64,000 nt of DNA from Flavobacteriales bacterium (GCA_025210295.1 JAOASC010000016.1:124001-188000), one strand, 5' to 3'. Shown: positions 51,631-61,113, counted from the first letter of the stretch. The notes: generated by a model not told the origin, from the letters alone. Made by a program: numbers and translations.

Positions 51631-54189
51631 ATGAAAAATACTATTTTCAACTTTAATGCTCCTCCAAATTTTGAACCTACTGTTGATACTTCTATAAAAA
51701 TTCGTTTGACTAACCATAGTGAACAGTTTGATCACCAACCTCCATTTATAGATATTTCGCTCAACAAAATTGAACACATCAAAACACAGAAAGGGGCTAA
51801 TTTTCTTGAACAATACATTACATGGACTGAAGGGTTTCAGACACAGGTTATTTCAAGTCGAATCATCGAATTTGATGCTTATAAAACCTACATTGTAGAA
51901 ACTCATACCAATGCTTTTTTCCAAGACAACCACTTTAAAATTAACTATTTTAATGCGTGCTTAATTTTAGATGAGACGTGGTGTTTAGAATTTCAATTTG
52001 TATACGAAACCAAAAACACAGCAAAGTATCAAGCGATATGCGAAGCCACTTTTCAATCTCTTACCGTTATGGGAGATGCCTCCGTGTGGTCAAGTTCTTT
52101 CGAACAAGCTGTACTCGAAACACAGCAAAGTTATGAAACAGCGTTTTCTCAACAAGAAGAGAAACAACCACTAGACATCCCTTCTTTCCAAATCCCTAAA
52201 GATGGAAAAGAGTTTATTCAAATCGATGAATTTGAGTTTACTTTTATTGAAGAAAGCTGTTATTGGCACACGGTTGACTTTAGTCATAAATTATACATTC
52301 AAATTAAAGCAAAAGCAATTGACATTGAAGCAGCTAAAGCTTGTGAATTGTTAGAGTATGGTTATGAACTTGAAGATGGAGAAATTCAACTTTCATTTGA
52401 TTCTAATAAAATCTTTCAGCATGGTATTCCTACTGGTGAATTTACCTTTGAAGATGGAAAATCGGGTGCACCACATTATCTTCATTTTCGCAATAAGGGT
52501 ATTGGTTATGATTTTTACGGAACAACCACATTACAAAATGGTTGGTTAGGCATCAATGGCCTTTTTAAGAAATCATATCAAGATGAACCCACTTTTAAAA
52601 TTAAATGCTATATACAACTAGATCCGAGTAAAATTAATTGGATTAGCTATCAATTCACTTTGAAAGAAGCCCTTCAAGCTGCTCCTGACCAGGTTGAATA
52701 CTTATGGATAAACAATTGGACTAAAGCTTCTTTTCCTAAGGAGATTCTTCTATTTAAAAATTTGAAAAAATTAACGATTCATTCTCCATCCAACCACGCT
52801 AAAGAAACCGTTGAAGCGTTAACTGAAATTGATGATGCTATTGGTAACTTATCACAACTAACCGAATTACATATTAGCAATACTTCTATTCAGCACCTTC
52901 CTGAATCAATAGGAAAGTTAAAACTACTTGAGCGAATACACATTTCTAACAATCAAATCACTACCCTACCTAAAAGTATAGTCACACTTCCTAACTTAAA
53001 GTATTTATGGGCTAGTCGTAATCAAATTCAAACGGTTCCAGAAAAGATTGAACTAGCTCAAATCATCAACATTGATTTATCAAACAATCAACTTAAAACC
53101 TTACCTGAAAGTTTGGCTACTCAACCTTTATTAAAAACCATCAACATTGACAACAACCCATTAACCAACTTACCAGATACTTACAATAATATTGAACTCG
53201 AACTGAACATTGATGCTAAACGTAGGTTACTCAATTATGACTACCTAGGTGCCGATAGGAAAGGAACTGTTTCCTGGGAAAACACTTCGTTTTTAGCTCA
53301 GCATGACACTCAATTATCCCATCAGTTTAAACAAGCTATTCAGGGTACAGTACTAGAAAAACATCAAAAAGCACTTGAGCTATTGGCATTAAAAGCGGTT
53401 TGTATTAACACTACTGAAGCTGACAATTATTCACAAATTGGAAACACTCGATTTGGTGGTTTGCCTGATTTACCGCTTGGAGAAAATTATCCATCATGGC
53501 ATTATCAATACGATGAAGAAACTACTGATTATCACTTAATCTTTATTGGACAACTCAATTGTGAAGAGTTAGCTCCTTATCAAGACTACCTCCCAAGAAC
53601 AGGCATGCTCTACTTCTACTTACAAGATGAAGAAAGCTTTAACTGCAAGGTTATTTATCATCCTAAACATGAACTCCAATCGGCACTGAATTTAAAAGAA
53701 CAGGAACTTACTTTTTATGACAGTATTGAACCATACCATCCCTTTAGGGTAAAACTCTCTTCTTTTGTTGCGCTCCCCTCTTTTTACTCCGATGAATATT
53801 GGTACCAATTTGTAAATGCACCAGAACTTAACAACTTAGAAGATTATAATCATGAAGATCATAAAGCCTTTACAGAGGAAGTAAGAACACAACTTGCAAA
53901 AGCATTAGGTAAAACTGGAGTATACAGAGCATGGAACAACTGTTATTATCAAGATGAACATCACAGTATCAATGACTATGTCTTTACCCAACATGAATCC
54001 CCTCAGGAACAAGCAGCATTAAAACACAAAGGAAATCCTGAAGATTGGGTGCTTTTATTAAAAGTATGCTCAGACAACAATACTGGTTTTTGCTTTTGGG
54101 ATGCTGGCGAACTTTTTTTCGTTATCCATAAAAGTGATTTAGCAAAAATGGACTTTAGCAATGTATATGCTTGTATTGAAAGCAGTTGA
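51631..54189 (+). CDS. Three-part LRR-YwqG (DUF1963) fusion protein
   Basis: An 852-residue soluble protein with no signal peptide. Residues about 1-155 form an alpha/beta part resembling the DcrB/DUF1795-like fold (weak); 195-330 is a beta-rich part; about 355-525 is a leucine-rich-repeat block of the L-x-x-LP-x-x-I-x-x-L kind (LTELHISNTSIQHLPESIG, LKYLWASRNQIQTVP); and about 560-850 is a YwqG/DUF1963 domain (GGLPDLPLGENYPSW, LIFIGQLNCEELAPY, GMLYFYLQDEE, and CFWDAGELFFVIHKSDLAK). YwqG and DUF1795 domains both occur near polymorphic toxin systems, but no toxin or secretion gene lies here. Function unknown. Confidence 0.8.
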   Translation: MKNTIFNFNAPPNFEPTVDTSIKIRLTNHSEQFDHQPPFIDISLNKIEHIKTQKGANFLEQYITWTEGFQTQVISSRIIEFDAYKTYIVETHTNAFFQDNHFKINYFNACLILDETWCLEFQFVYETKNTAKYQAICEATFQSLTVMGDASVWSSSFEQAVLETQQSYETAFSQQEEKQPLDIPSFQIPKDGKEFIQIDEFEFTFIEESCYWHTVDFSHKLYIQIKAKAIDIEAAKACELLEYGYELEDGEIQLSFDSNKIFQHGIPTGEFTFEDGKSGAPHYLHFRNKGIGYDFYGTTTLQNGWLGINGLFKKSYQDEPTFKIKCYIQLDPSKINWISYQFTLKEALQAAPDQVEYLWINNWTKASFPKEILLFKNLKKLTIHSPSNHAKETVEALTEIDDAIGNLSQLTELHISNTSIQHLPESIGKLKLLERIHISNNQITTLPKSIVTLPNLKYLWASRNQIQTVPEKIELAQIINIDLSNNQLKTLPESLATQPLLKTINIDNNPLTNLPDTYNNIELELNIDAKRRLLNYDYLGADRKGTVSWENTSFLAQHDTQLSHQFKQAIQGTVLEKHQKALELLALKAVCINTTEADNYSQIGNTRFGGLPDLPLGENYPSWHYQYDEETTDYHLIFIGQLNCEELAPYQDYLPRTGMLYFYLQDEESFNCKVIYHPKHELQSALNLKEQELTFYDSIEPYHPFRVKLSSFVALPSFYSDEYWYQFVNAPELNNLEDYNHEDHKAFTEEVRTQLAKALGKTGVYRAWNNCYYQDEHHSINDYVFTQHESPQEQAALKHKGNPEDWVLLLKVCSDNNTGFCFWDAGELFFVIHKSDLAKMDFSNVYACIESS

Positions 54190-54197
54190 AAATAGCT

Positions 54198-54812
54198 TCA
54201 ATTCTGATGTAATGTTATTAAACGATAACTAAATGGCGTCCATAAACTTGCTTTAACATTGGCTTGCTTTAGGATACTATTCACCCATGAATTACAAGTA
54301 AAAAAACAAGAATAACTTCCTTTAGCTTGGTAAAAAAAATCCGAACTCCCATATCCTTGAATTGGTTTTAGATTACTGGGATTGAAGTAATTTAGTATAT
54401 TTCTTTTTATACTTATTAATTGCTCTTCTGTAATTTGAATTTCTGTCCAATTATTTTGAATTTCATGGTATTTTGTAACATGTAACAGTGTTGGACTCTC
54501 AAGAAACAAAGCGTTAAAAGCTGTTTTGATTTTTAGATTACTAAAAGATGGCGTGTTTAAATAAAAGTCTTTATCCCCCCATCCTATTGCTAGATAGTTA
54601 CAATCGAGGTTAAGAAAATCAAATTCATTATTGGATAAAATCAAGTCTAAATGCACCCCGTTTGTTTTAATGTAAATACTGTTGTCCCTTTTATTTTCAG
54701 AATCAAGGTTTTTTGTATTTACAGTAATGTGTGTAAATAACAATGCAACAACTAAATAGACTACTGGACTTAAAGCGACAGCAAACACTATCCTTTTGAA
54801 TAACTTTTTCAT
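54198..54812 (-). CDS. TIGR02117/DUF2459 family protein
   Basis: A 204-residue protein with an N-terminal membrane anchor (RIVFAVALSPVVYLVVALLF), then IYIKTNGVHLDLIL, YLAIGWGDKDFYLNTP, and TCNSWVNSILKQANVKASLWTPF. These match the TIGR02117 (DUF2459) family, sometimes found by urease genes; there are none here. The conserved H, and the C-N-x-W segment, look like a transglutaminase- or NlpC-like catalytic pair, but that is an inference. It converges on the LRR-YwqG gene with eight bases between stops. Confidence 0.88.
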   Translation of the reverse strand: MKKLFKRIVFAVALSPVVYLVVALLFTHITVNTKNLDSENKRDNSIYIKTNGVHLDLILSNNEFDFLNLDCNYLAIGWGDKDFYLNTPSFSNLKIKTAFNALFLESPTLLHVTKYHEIQNNWTEIQITEEQLISIKRNILNYFNPSNLKPIQGYGSSDFFYQAKGSYSCFFTCNSWVNSILKQANVKASLWTPFSYRLITLHQN

Positions 54813-54842
54813 ACCAATTCTTATTTAAGTAAATTCAAGACA

Positions 54843-54876
54843 ACGCTCTTCATTTTAATTATCAAATGAAGAGCGT
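54843..54876 (-). terminator. Hairpin after the DUF4349 gene
   Basis: Thirteen-base perfect arms (54843-54855 and 54864-54876) around an 8-base loop, core ACGCTCTTC. Only a weak T run follows, so termination is likely but less certain. Confidence 0.6.
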
Positions 54877-54884
54877 ATGTATAT

Positions 54885-55868
54885 TTATGCTTTGCCTTTT
54901 CTTCTTTTATAAACTACCCAAGCAACAACTAGTGCGAGTATAACAAACCAAACATTTGCCAACTGTACAATTATAAATAATAAACCATTAAACCCATTCA
55001 CTAAACTTTCCCAGAGTTGTGTAAAAAAAGAGGGCTCAAAATCCTTTATATTCAATTCATTTTCTACTAATTCTTTATCTAAAGAGGCTTCTTGATAAAA
55101 TGTTAACTGCACAGTACTGTATTCAACTTCAAAATCTAATTCCATATTTCTAATTAGAGCTGCATCTTTTTGACGTTGTTTTTGCAACATCCTATCGTGC
55201 GCATCTACAACTTTATTCATTTTATCCTTCTGATTTTTTATTGCCTTTGATAATTTTTCATGATATTCGGTCAAACGTTGCTGCTCTAAGTTATTTTTTA
55301 ATTCTCTTAGGCTAATTTCATTAGCTGTAACAATTCGTTCATCTAGAAACTTAACTTTTGGAGCGATCACCTTTAACAATGAATCCAGTTGAGTATTAGG
55401 AATTCTAATCGTCATATCATTGTTTACTCGATACCTAGTAATACGTAAAGAAGAATCTTTACTTACAGCAATTTTCTTAACACTCTCAATGTCACTATAC
55501 AACTTTGTATTGGTTACTATTCCACCTAGATTCACTACCGCATGTTCGAGGTAATGTGTCGTATTTCTTACTTTACATGTTTTAAATCTAATTTGTGCTT
55601 TTCTAATAAAACGTAAGTTGCCATCATTTTCTATACTTGCCGCTAATGAACGAACTCCATCTTGATGGTTCTCGGCAAATATTTCCTGTTCGGCTGCTTG
55701 ACTATTCCCCATAGCAGCATCATCCATTTTCGCTATTTCTTCATAAACAGCCTCTTCCATTTCTGCTTGTGGGGCATACGACTTTGCTTCATATTGATCA
55801 TATTGACTTCCGCATGAAGTAAATCCTAAAATGATAAAAAGTCCGATTGTTTGAATTGTTGTCTTCAT
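54885..55868 (-). CDS. DUF4349 lipoprotein
   Basis: A 327-residue protein from the ATG at 55868 (MKTTIQTIGLFIILGFTSC-GS, a lipobox); the longer TTG-type start is not needed. The mature part begins with an acidic Ala-rich stretch (KSYAPQAEMEEAVYEE), then DUF4349: LRFIRKAQIRFKTCKVRNT, GGIVTNTKLYSD, RIPNTQLDSLLKVI, a long charged coiled coil (about 190-240) and a C-terminal membrane helix (about 300-320) with a basic end. DUF4349 proteins are of unknown function. It has its own upstream promoter-like region and may be regulated apart from the tolC gene before it. Confidence 0.9.
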   Translation of the reverse strand: MKTTIQTIGLFIILGFTSCGSQYDQYEAKSYAPQAEMEEAVYEEIAKMDDAAMGNSQAAEQEIFAENHQDGVRSLAASIENDGNLRFIRKAQIRFKTCKVRNTTHYLEHAVVNLGGIVTNTKLYSDIESVKKIAVSKDSSLRITRYRVNNDMTIRIPNTQLDSLLKVIAPKVKFLDERIVTANEISLRELKNNLEQQRLTEYHEKLSKAIKNQKDKMNKVVDAHDRMLQKQRQKDAALIRNMELDFEVEYSTVQLTFYQEASLDKELVENELNIKDFEPSFFTQLWESLVNGFNGLLFIIVQLANVWFVILALVVAWVVYKRRKGKA

Positions 55869-55895
55869 AATTTTGTGTGTTTTTTGATTACACTC

Positions 55896-55964
55896 CAAAA
55901 CTAAGTACACAACAACGTCAATTCTTGTAAATCACTAGTAAACAGTACTGTAAATCATTTTACA
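55896..55964 (-). promoter_or_regulatory. Promoter and repeat cluster upstream of DUF4349
   Basis: TAGTTTTG on the minus strand (55903-55896) is an exact -7 box, 28 bases before the ATG. Further upstream, TGTAAATCA occurs at 55926-55934 and 55949-55957 (23 bases apart); the second copy is part of the palindrome TGTAAA-TCAT-TTTACA (55949-55964). They lie where an operator or activator site would be. Confidence 0.5.
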
Positions 55965-55998
55965 ATCTATTTACAAAAGAAAATTATACCGAAAAGGA

Positions 55999-57357
55999 TT
56001 ATAATTTCACCAATTGATACTTCAATTCAGCTTGAGCTAACCAATTTCTAAATTGAACATCTATTAACTTAATTTGAGACTCAATATAATTTTGTTCTCG
56101 AACATTAACCATAAACAAAGATGATTCTCCAATATTAAAAAGTGTTTGTTCAGCTTCAAATATTTGTAAATACATCTCGGTAGATTTTTCTTGAATAAGC
56201 ATTTGATCTTTTGATGATGTTAATTGATTATAAGCAGCTTCCATCTTGTATCGAATCATCGCTTGTTTATTTAAAAGCCCCATTCTTTTTTGCTCTAATT
56301 TGATTCCTGAAAGTTTAGCCGAAGCACGTTCTTTTCGAGTAAAAATTGGGTAGCTTACTTTTGCTCCCCAGTTATAATCCTCAACATTATAGGAAGTATT
56401 TGCTGAAAGCGAGTTATACTTTAACTGGACAGTTGGTTTGAGATATTCTTTCTTTAGCTGTAAATCAATTTTACTAATTTCAACATCATTTTCATACATT
56501 AACACTTCTGGATGTGTTTGAGATAATGTTACAAAATTTAAAGTATCATTCTCTCCTACCTCCATATCCAAGAAAGGTTCTATTGTTGATGCAAGTTCTA
56601 AAGGAACATACCCGTCTTGCCATAAAAAAGTATTGACCCACATTCTCTTATTCTTTTCTGCAACGCTAGCTTGCTCCTGTTTTAAGCTACGATCTTGTAA
56701 TTGGATAGATACCTTAAGTGTATCTAATGCAGGTTTTTCTCCTCTTATAACACTCAATTGAATCGCATTTAATCGCTCTTCAGCATTTGCAACTGCTTGA
56801 CTATAAACTTGAAGCTTTCGATATGCTTTTTGCCATTCAAAATAAGCTTGTGAAGCATCAAAAACTAATTGATTTTGGATAACCTGCTGTTCTAACAAGG
56901 TTGAGTTTTGAATGATTTTAGCTTGTTTTAAATCAGCTCTTCGTTTATCAATAAACAATCCTTTTCCTAAATTAACTGTCACACCTGCATTCCACAGCCC
57001 CTCAGAAGGTGTATAAGATTCTGGGTTTAATAGATAGCCATCGTTTTCATTATAGCCTCCATGGAGACTTACACCAAACCAGGTTGGAATGACTAATCCT
57101 CCATTGATATAGCTATAATACTGCTTTTCTTCAAAATACTTTTGAGAGATATCCCCTTTTAATTTAGGATCAAAACCACCTCTAGCTTTCTTTAACTCTA
57201 ATGCTCCCTTTTCTCCTTCCAATTGAGCAGTATAAACCAAAGGATGATGTTTTTTTACAACAGCAATATAATCTGTATAACTAAAAGTTACAGCAGTATC
57301 CTGTCCGAATAAAGACAAGCCCCCCAATAAAAATATAACGAACAAATAGTTTCTCAT
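55999..57357 (-). CDS. TolC-family outer-membrane channel
   Basis: A 452-residue protein with signal MRNYLFVIFLLGGLSLFGQ and the TolC/OEP helical-barrel pattern: two long coiled-coil repeats and WNAGVTVNLGKGLFI, WGAKVSYPIFTRKERASAKLSG. The final helix (FNIGESSLFMVNVREQNYIESQIKLID) has the family G-x-x-S-x-x-x-V pattern. It should form a channel in the outer membrane with the adaptor encoded just upstream, two bases away. Confidence 0.93.
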   Translation of the reverse strand: MRNYLFVIFLLGGLSLFGQDTAVTFSYTDYIAVVKKHHPLVYTAQLEGEKGALELKKARGGFDPKLKGDISQKYFEEKQYYSYINGGLVIPTWFGVSLHGGYNENDGYLLNPESYTPSEGLWNAGVTVNLGKGLFIDKRRADLKQAKIIQNSTLLEQQVIQNQLVFDASQAYFEWQKAYRKLQVYSQAVANAEERLNAIQLSVIRGEKPALDTLKVSIQLQDRSLKQEQASVAEKNKRMWVNTFLWQDGYVPLELASTIEPFLDMEVGENDTLNFVTLSQTHPEVLMYENDVEISKIDLQLKKEYLKPTVQLKYNSLSANTSYNVEDYNWGAKVSYPIFTRKERASAKLSGIKLEQKRMGLLNKQAMIRYKMEAAYNQLTSSKDQMLIQEKSTEMYLQIFEAEQTLFNIGESSLFMVNVREQNYIESQIKLIDVQFRNWLAQAELKYQLVKL

Positions 57358-57359
57358 TC

Positions 57360-58715
57360 TTACTTCTTTTTAAGGTTTTTTGCTTCTTCTTCTTTTACCT
57401 CATAATATTCAGGAGGGAAACCGTTAATGTTTCGCCATAACTCATACCAAACTGGAACATCTTTTAACAACATTAAATTGGTTGCCCCAGAACCAAACCT
57501 CAAGTCATCAGGCCAGCAGTGATCTGTAGAATCTTCCCTAACTAAAACTCTATACTTACCATTGGCACTTATAAATTGGTCAATTGCATATATTTTCCCT
57601 TGGAATGTACCATAACTTGCACTTGGCCATCCAGAAAAGACGATAGCTGGCCAACCATCAAACTGAATATTCACGTGTTCTCCTTTTTTAATTAAAGGAA
57701 GATCAATAGGTTTTACGTATAACTCAACTGCTAAATCATAATGCTTTGGCATCAATGTTAGAATTTGTTGCCCCTCTTTAATCACTTCTCCTATTCCACT
57801 GATAAAAGTTTTGGTGATATAACCATCTTGTGGTGCGGTAATAAAATACAATCCGTTTCTAAACTGATAGTTACTGTATTGATTCTTTAGTTTATTGATA
57901 TTGGTTTCCGTATCTAGTTTTCGAGAAACTGTACTAAATCGTTCTGATTCAATTTTATTATAGTCTGATTGAAACTTTACTTCAATATTTGACAACTCTA
58001 CTTTTAAATTTAATACTTCATTTTGGCTGTTCAGGTATTTATTTTTAGCTGCTAATTCATACGATTTAGTCTCCTGTTTCTTTACCCTCCTTTTTTCTAA
58101 GTCGATTTTTGATTTTAAACCTATTGCATATAAACTATCAGCTCTATCATACTGTGCACTAGCAGTAGTATAATTTAACTTCGCCGACTCAAAATTAATG
58201 CTGTCATTTTGTACTTTCAAAATAGCTTGTCCTAACTTGTTTTTAGCCTGAGTTAGTTTAAGGTTCATCTGCTTTTGAAGCAAGTCTAATTGATTGGTTT
58301 GAATAGCTATTTTATCTCCATACGCTTTTACAGACTCTTCTTTTAACTCAATTTGATTTTTAGTTCGCTGTAGCAATTCATCATCAAAATAAGCATCTTT
58401 AATTTCCGATATTTTTAAGATAGTATCTCCTTTATTCACATAATCCCCCTCTTTAACATACCAGTTATCTATTCGACCTCCTATTATCGAATTTAGGCTT
58501 TGTGGACGTTGGTCAGGTTTCAACGTTGTGATATATCCTTCTGAACGAACATTTTGTGTCCACGGTAAAAATAAAACGACAAAACTTATCACTGTAAATC
58601 CAATAATTATTTTTCGTAACACTCTACTCGAATGCTTTTTTTCGACCTCACTTAATGTTCTATAAGCTTTGGGTAAAATATATTTTGAAACACTATTTTC
58701 TGAAATGTTTAACAT
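57360..58715 (-). CDS. HlyD-family membrane-fusion protein
   Basis: A 451-residue inner-membrane-anchored adaptor. One N-terminal helix (KIIIGFTVISFVVLFLPW), then lipoyl-like half motif GGRIDNWYVKEGDYVNKGDTILKI, a long coiled hairpin (about 115-285), the matching lipoyl half (FITAPQDGYITKTFISGIGEVIKEGQQILT) and a beta-barrel. It links the ABC subunit to TolC. It lies two bases after the ABC gene stop and two bases before the TolC start, so all three are translated from one mRNA. Confidence 0.94.
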   Translation of the reverse strand: MLNISENSVSKYILPKAYRTLSEVEKKHSSRVLRKIIIGFTVISFVVLFLPWTQNVRSEGYITTLKPDQRPQSLNSIIGGRIDNWYVKEGDYVNKGDTILKISEIKDAYFDDELLQRTKNQIELKEESVKAYGDKIAIQTNQLDLLQKQMNLKLTQAKNKLGQAILKVQNDSINFESAKLNYTTASAQYDRADSLYAIGLKSKIDLEKRRVKKQETKSYELAAKNKYLNSQNEVLNLKVELSNIEVKFQSDYNKIESERFSTVSRKLDTETNINKLKNQYSNYQFRNGLYFITAPQDGYITKTFISGIGEVIKEGQQILTLMPKHYDLAVELYVKPIDLPLIKKGEHVNIQFDGWPAIVFSGWPSASYGTFQGKIYAIDQFISANGKYRVLVREDSTDHCWPDDLRFGSGATNLMLLKDVPVWYELWRNINGFPPEYYEVKEEEAKNLKKK

Positions 58716-58717
58716 AA

Positions 58718-60385
58718 TTAAACGATTTTACGTAATGATTGATTTTCAACTAAAACTACCTGATTCACTTTGTCTCTCAAATAGCCATCTCTTGAAGCAA
58801 TAACCAGCGTCCAAGGATTAGACTTATCTGTAAGGAACTCCATTATTTGCTTACGTTCCTCTCCTACTAATGAAGAGAAAACATCTTTAACCAATAATAA
58901 CTTAGGTTTATCTGCTATACTTCTTGCTAAAATTAACTTGTCGACAATACCTTTTGAGAATTGTTTTCCTTGAGGGAAAATCTTAGTGTCATATCCTTTA
59001 TCTAAAGATTTAATGAATGAACTCAAGCCTAACTTTTCGATTGCCCATTGAACATTTTCAAAAGTAGCACTAGGCCTACCCATCGTAATGTTTTCTAAAA
59101 GAGTCCCCTCAAACAACAACTCATCCATTAGACAATCTCCTATAACAGACCTTAAATATTGTGGATTATAGTTAGAAATTGGTAAATTATTGATAACAAC
59201 AGTTCCTTTTTTTACTTTATAAAGTCCAGCTAGCAAATACAATAAAGTCGTTTTACCTGAATCACTGCTTCCAACTATTAACACACTTTCACTAGAATCA
59301 ATTTCAAGGTTAACATTGGAGAAGATATTGTTTTCTTGACCAGGATATCCAAAATCAACATTTTTAAACTCTAATGACAAACCTTTATCTAGATTACAGG
59401 TTTCGATTTCTATTCCTTCACAACGCTCTATTTCAAGATCAGATACCTGCCCTACTTTTTCTAATGCAGTGAGTACGTCATAAATTGTCTCTAAACTTAA
59501 AATTAATTTTTCTACAGCTCCTAATACTAAAAGAATAATAATTTCAGCAGCGACGAATTGTCCTAAGTTCATTTGTTGCTCCATCACCAAAATACTTCCT
59601 ACCACTAATAATCCTGACGTCACCAAAACCTTGAAGACTACCATCAAGATGTATTGGTATTTTAAAATGGTAAAGTGGTTTTCTCTTGCTTCGATGTACT
59701 CTCCAACATATTTGTCGGTTCTTAACATTGGAAGTTCCGTATTACCAGCTAATTTAAAACTGATACTTGTTCTGGCCAATTCCTCTAACCAATGTGCAAT
59801 ATTGTATTTATGTTTCGATTCTTCCAAACTTGTATCCAATCCTCTTTTAGACGTTACCTTAAAAATTGAGTACACTAAAACAATTAAAATCAAGCTAAAA
59901 ACAATAAAAAATGGATGATAAAGAGATAACAGTAGCAATCCAAATAAAGTTTGTACTGACGCTGTTGAAAAATCAATCAATACCTTAGACAATCCCTTTT
60001 GTACTGAAACTACATCAAAGAAACGGTTCATTAATTCTGGAGCATATTGTTTAAATAAAGCTTCCAATTTAATTTTGGGAATTCGAAAAGCAAATTCAAA
60101 TGCTGCTCTTGTAAATATTTTCTGTTGTAAATATTCTGATATTCTAAGTTGTTGGATTTGTAGGATACCTGATATGACTACTCCCAAGATCACTAATGTA
60201 ACCAATACAATCCAAGATGTACTCATTTTTCCTCCTTGTATCAAGTTGATGATCGATTGGATACCTATTGGCAATGATAAATTGACAAGTCCCAAAAAGA
60301 ATGCATAGATATATACATTTCTAATTTCTACCTTATCGGGTTTAATCAATAACCAAAAACGGTTTACTGGACTTAATTGACTCAT
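58718..60385 (-). CDS. ABC transporter, membrane domain fused to a degenerate nucleotide-binding domain
   Basis: A 555-residue protein, six-helix membrane domain (about 20-300) plus nucleotide-binding domain (about 335-555), without peptidase domain. Walker A is intact (G372-S-S-D-S-G-K378-T-T). Other motifs are altered: Q-loop Gln reads M420 (GDCLMDE), signature LSGGQ reads FSKGI (476-480), Walker B Asp and catalytic Glu read K500-D501 (LLLVKDVFSSL), D-loop Asp reads V507, and the switch His reads S531. A normal homodimer cannot hydrolyse ATP in the usual way. It pairs with HlyD and TolC in a type I secretion-like operon and follows TetR by four bases. Confidence 0.92.
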   Translation of the reverse strand: MSQLSPVNRFWLLIKPDKVEIRNVYIYAFFLGLVNLSLPIGIQSIINLIQGGKMSTSWIVLVTLVILGVVISGILQIQQLRISEYLQQKIFTRAAFEFAFRIPKIKLEALFKQYAPELMNRFFDVVSVQKGLSKVLIDFSTASVQTLFGLLLLSLYHPFFIVFSLILIVLVYSIFKVTSKRGLDTSLEESKHKYNIAHWLEELARTSISFKLAGNTELPMLRTDKYVGEYIEARENHFTILKYQYILMVVFKVLVTSGLLVVGSILVMEQQMNLGQFVAAEIIILLVLGAVEKLILSLETIYDVLTALEKVGQVSDLEIERCEGIEIETCNLDKGLSLEFKNVDFGYPGQENNIFSNVNLEIDSSESVLIVGSSDSGKTTLLYLLAGLYKVKKGTVVINNLPISNYNPQYLRSVIGDCLMDELLFEGTLLENITMGRPSATFENVQWAIEKLGLSSFIKSLDKGYDTKIFPQGKQFSKGIVDKLILARSIADKPKLLLVKDVFSSLVGEERKQIMEFLTDKSNPWTLVIASRDGYLRDKVNQVVLVENQSLRKIV

Positions 60386-60389
60386 GTTA

Positions 60390-61064
60390 TTATTTCGTAA
60401 TTTCTTTAATGACTAATTCTTTATAAAATGTTGTTACTGCATCTTCACCTTCAACTACATCTGTTAAACGTGGTAAATGTTCTGCAAAGAAGCGTTGATG
60501 ATGCGCTCCTTCTATTACTGTTGACACCAACATATGGGGGTATTTAAACGCTGAGTTGATTTCTAAAATAATTGATGAAACTCTAGCTACAACGTCTTTA
60601 TATTTTAAAAAATATCCCAATTCATTATCCTTATCTACCGCCTTATTTAAGTATGCTTTTGAGGACTCGCTAATTACAATTCTATTTAATAAAACTTCAT
60701 TGATTTGCGAAAATGTAGAATCCTCTTTAATCTCTTCTGTTAACACATTAATTGCTCTCTCCAGACGTTGAATTGGGCAATCAACATTAGTTAATCTTAG
60801 CAGCAAACGATATTCTTGCCATCCCCAATACCAGTGCACTAAATAGATCAACACATGATGTTTACTCTCAAAATACCGATAAATTGATGCTTCTGTTGAA
60901 GTAATGTGCTTTGCTAACTTTTTAAAGGTGAATTCCTCAAAGCCAAGCTGTTCAATTAATTCAATACTCCCTCCAATAATCTTTTTTCCTAATGTGGAAG
61001 AATTAGGATTTTTGAGGTACACATTCTCATTGACGTTAATACTTAAATTAGAAAGCCGATCCAT
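60390..61064 (-). CDS. TetR/AcrR-family regulator of the ABC-HlyD-TolC operon
   Basis: A 224-residue regulator from the ATG at 61064 (MDRLSNLSINVNENV); an upstream TTG-type start is not needed. The N-terminal helix-turn-helix is GFEEFTFKKLAKHITSTEASIYRYFESKHHVL. The ligand domain is larger than average, with helix pairs and an EGAHHQRFF histidine cluster in the C-terminal half. First gene of the operon; it should repress its own promoter, whose spacer holds a palindrome. Confidence 0.9.
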   Translation of the reverse strand: MDRLSNLSINVNENVYLKNPNSSTLGKKIIGGSIELIEQLGFEEFTFKKLAKHITSTEASIYRYFESKHHVLIYLVHWYWGWQEYRLLLRLTNVDCPIQRLERAINVLTEEIKEDSTFSQINEVLLNRIVISESSKAYLNKAVDKDNELGYFLKYKDVVARVSSIILEINSAFKYPHMLVSTVIEGAHHQRFFAEHLPRLTDVVEGEDAVTTFYKELVIKEITK

Positions 61065-61082
61065 TGTTAATAATTTTGGACG

Positions 61083-61113
61083 CAAAAATAATAGTATTAC
61101 TATCATAAACAAA
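61083..61113 (-). promoter_or_regulatory. Promoter and operator of tetR-ABC operon
   Basis: On the minus strand, -33 TTTG (61113-61110) and -7 TATTTTTG (61090-61083) are separated by 19 bases. The palindrome ATAGTA-T-TACTAT (61091-61103) lies inside the spacer. A direct repeat, CTATCATAAA, occurs at 61100-61109 and 61130-61139. The site fits an autorepressed TetR promoter. Confidence 0.75.

Noticed and set aside
55999-61064. ABC-HlyD-TolC as a bacteriocin exporter
   Set aside because: The ABC protein has no C39 peptidase domain, and no double-glycine leader gene or modification enzyme was seen.
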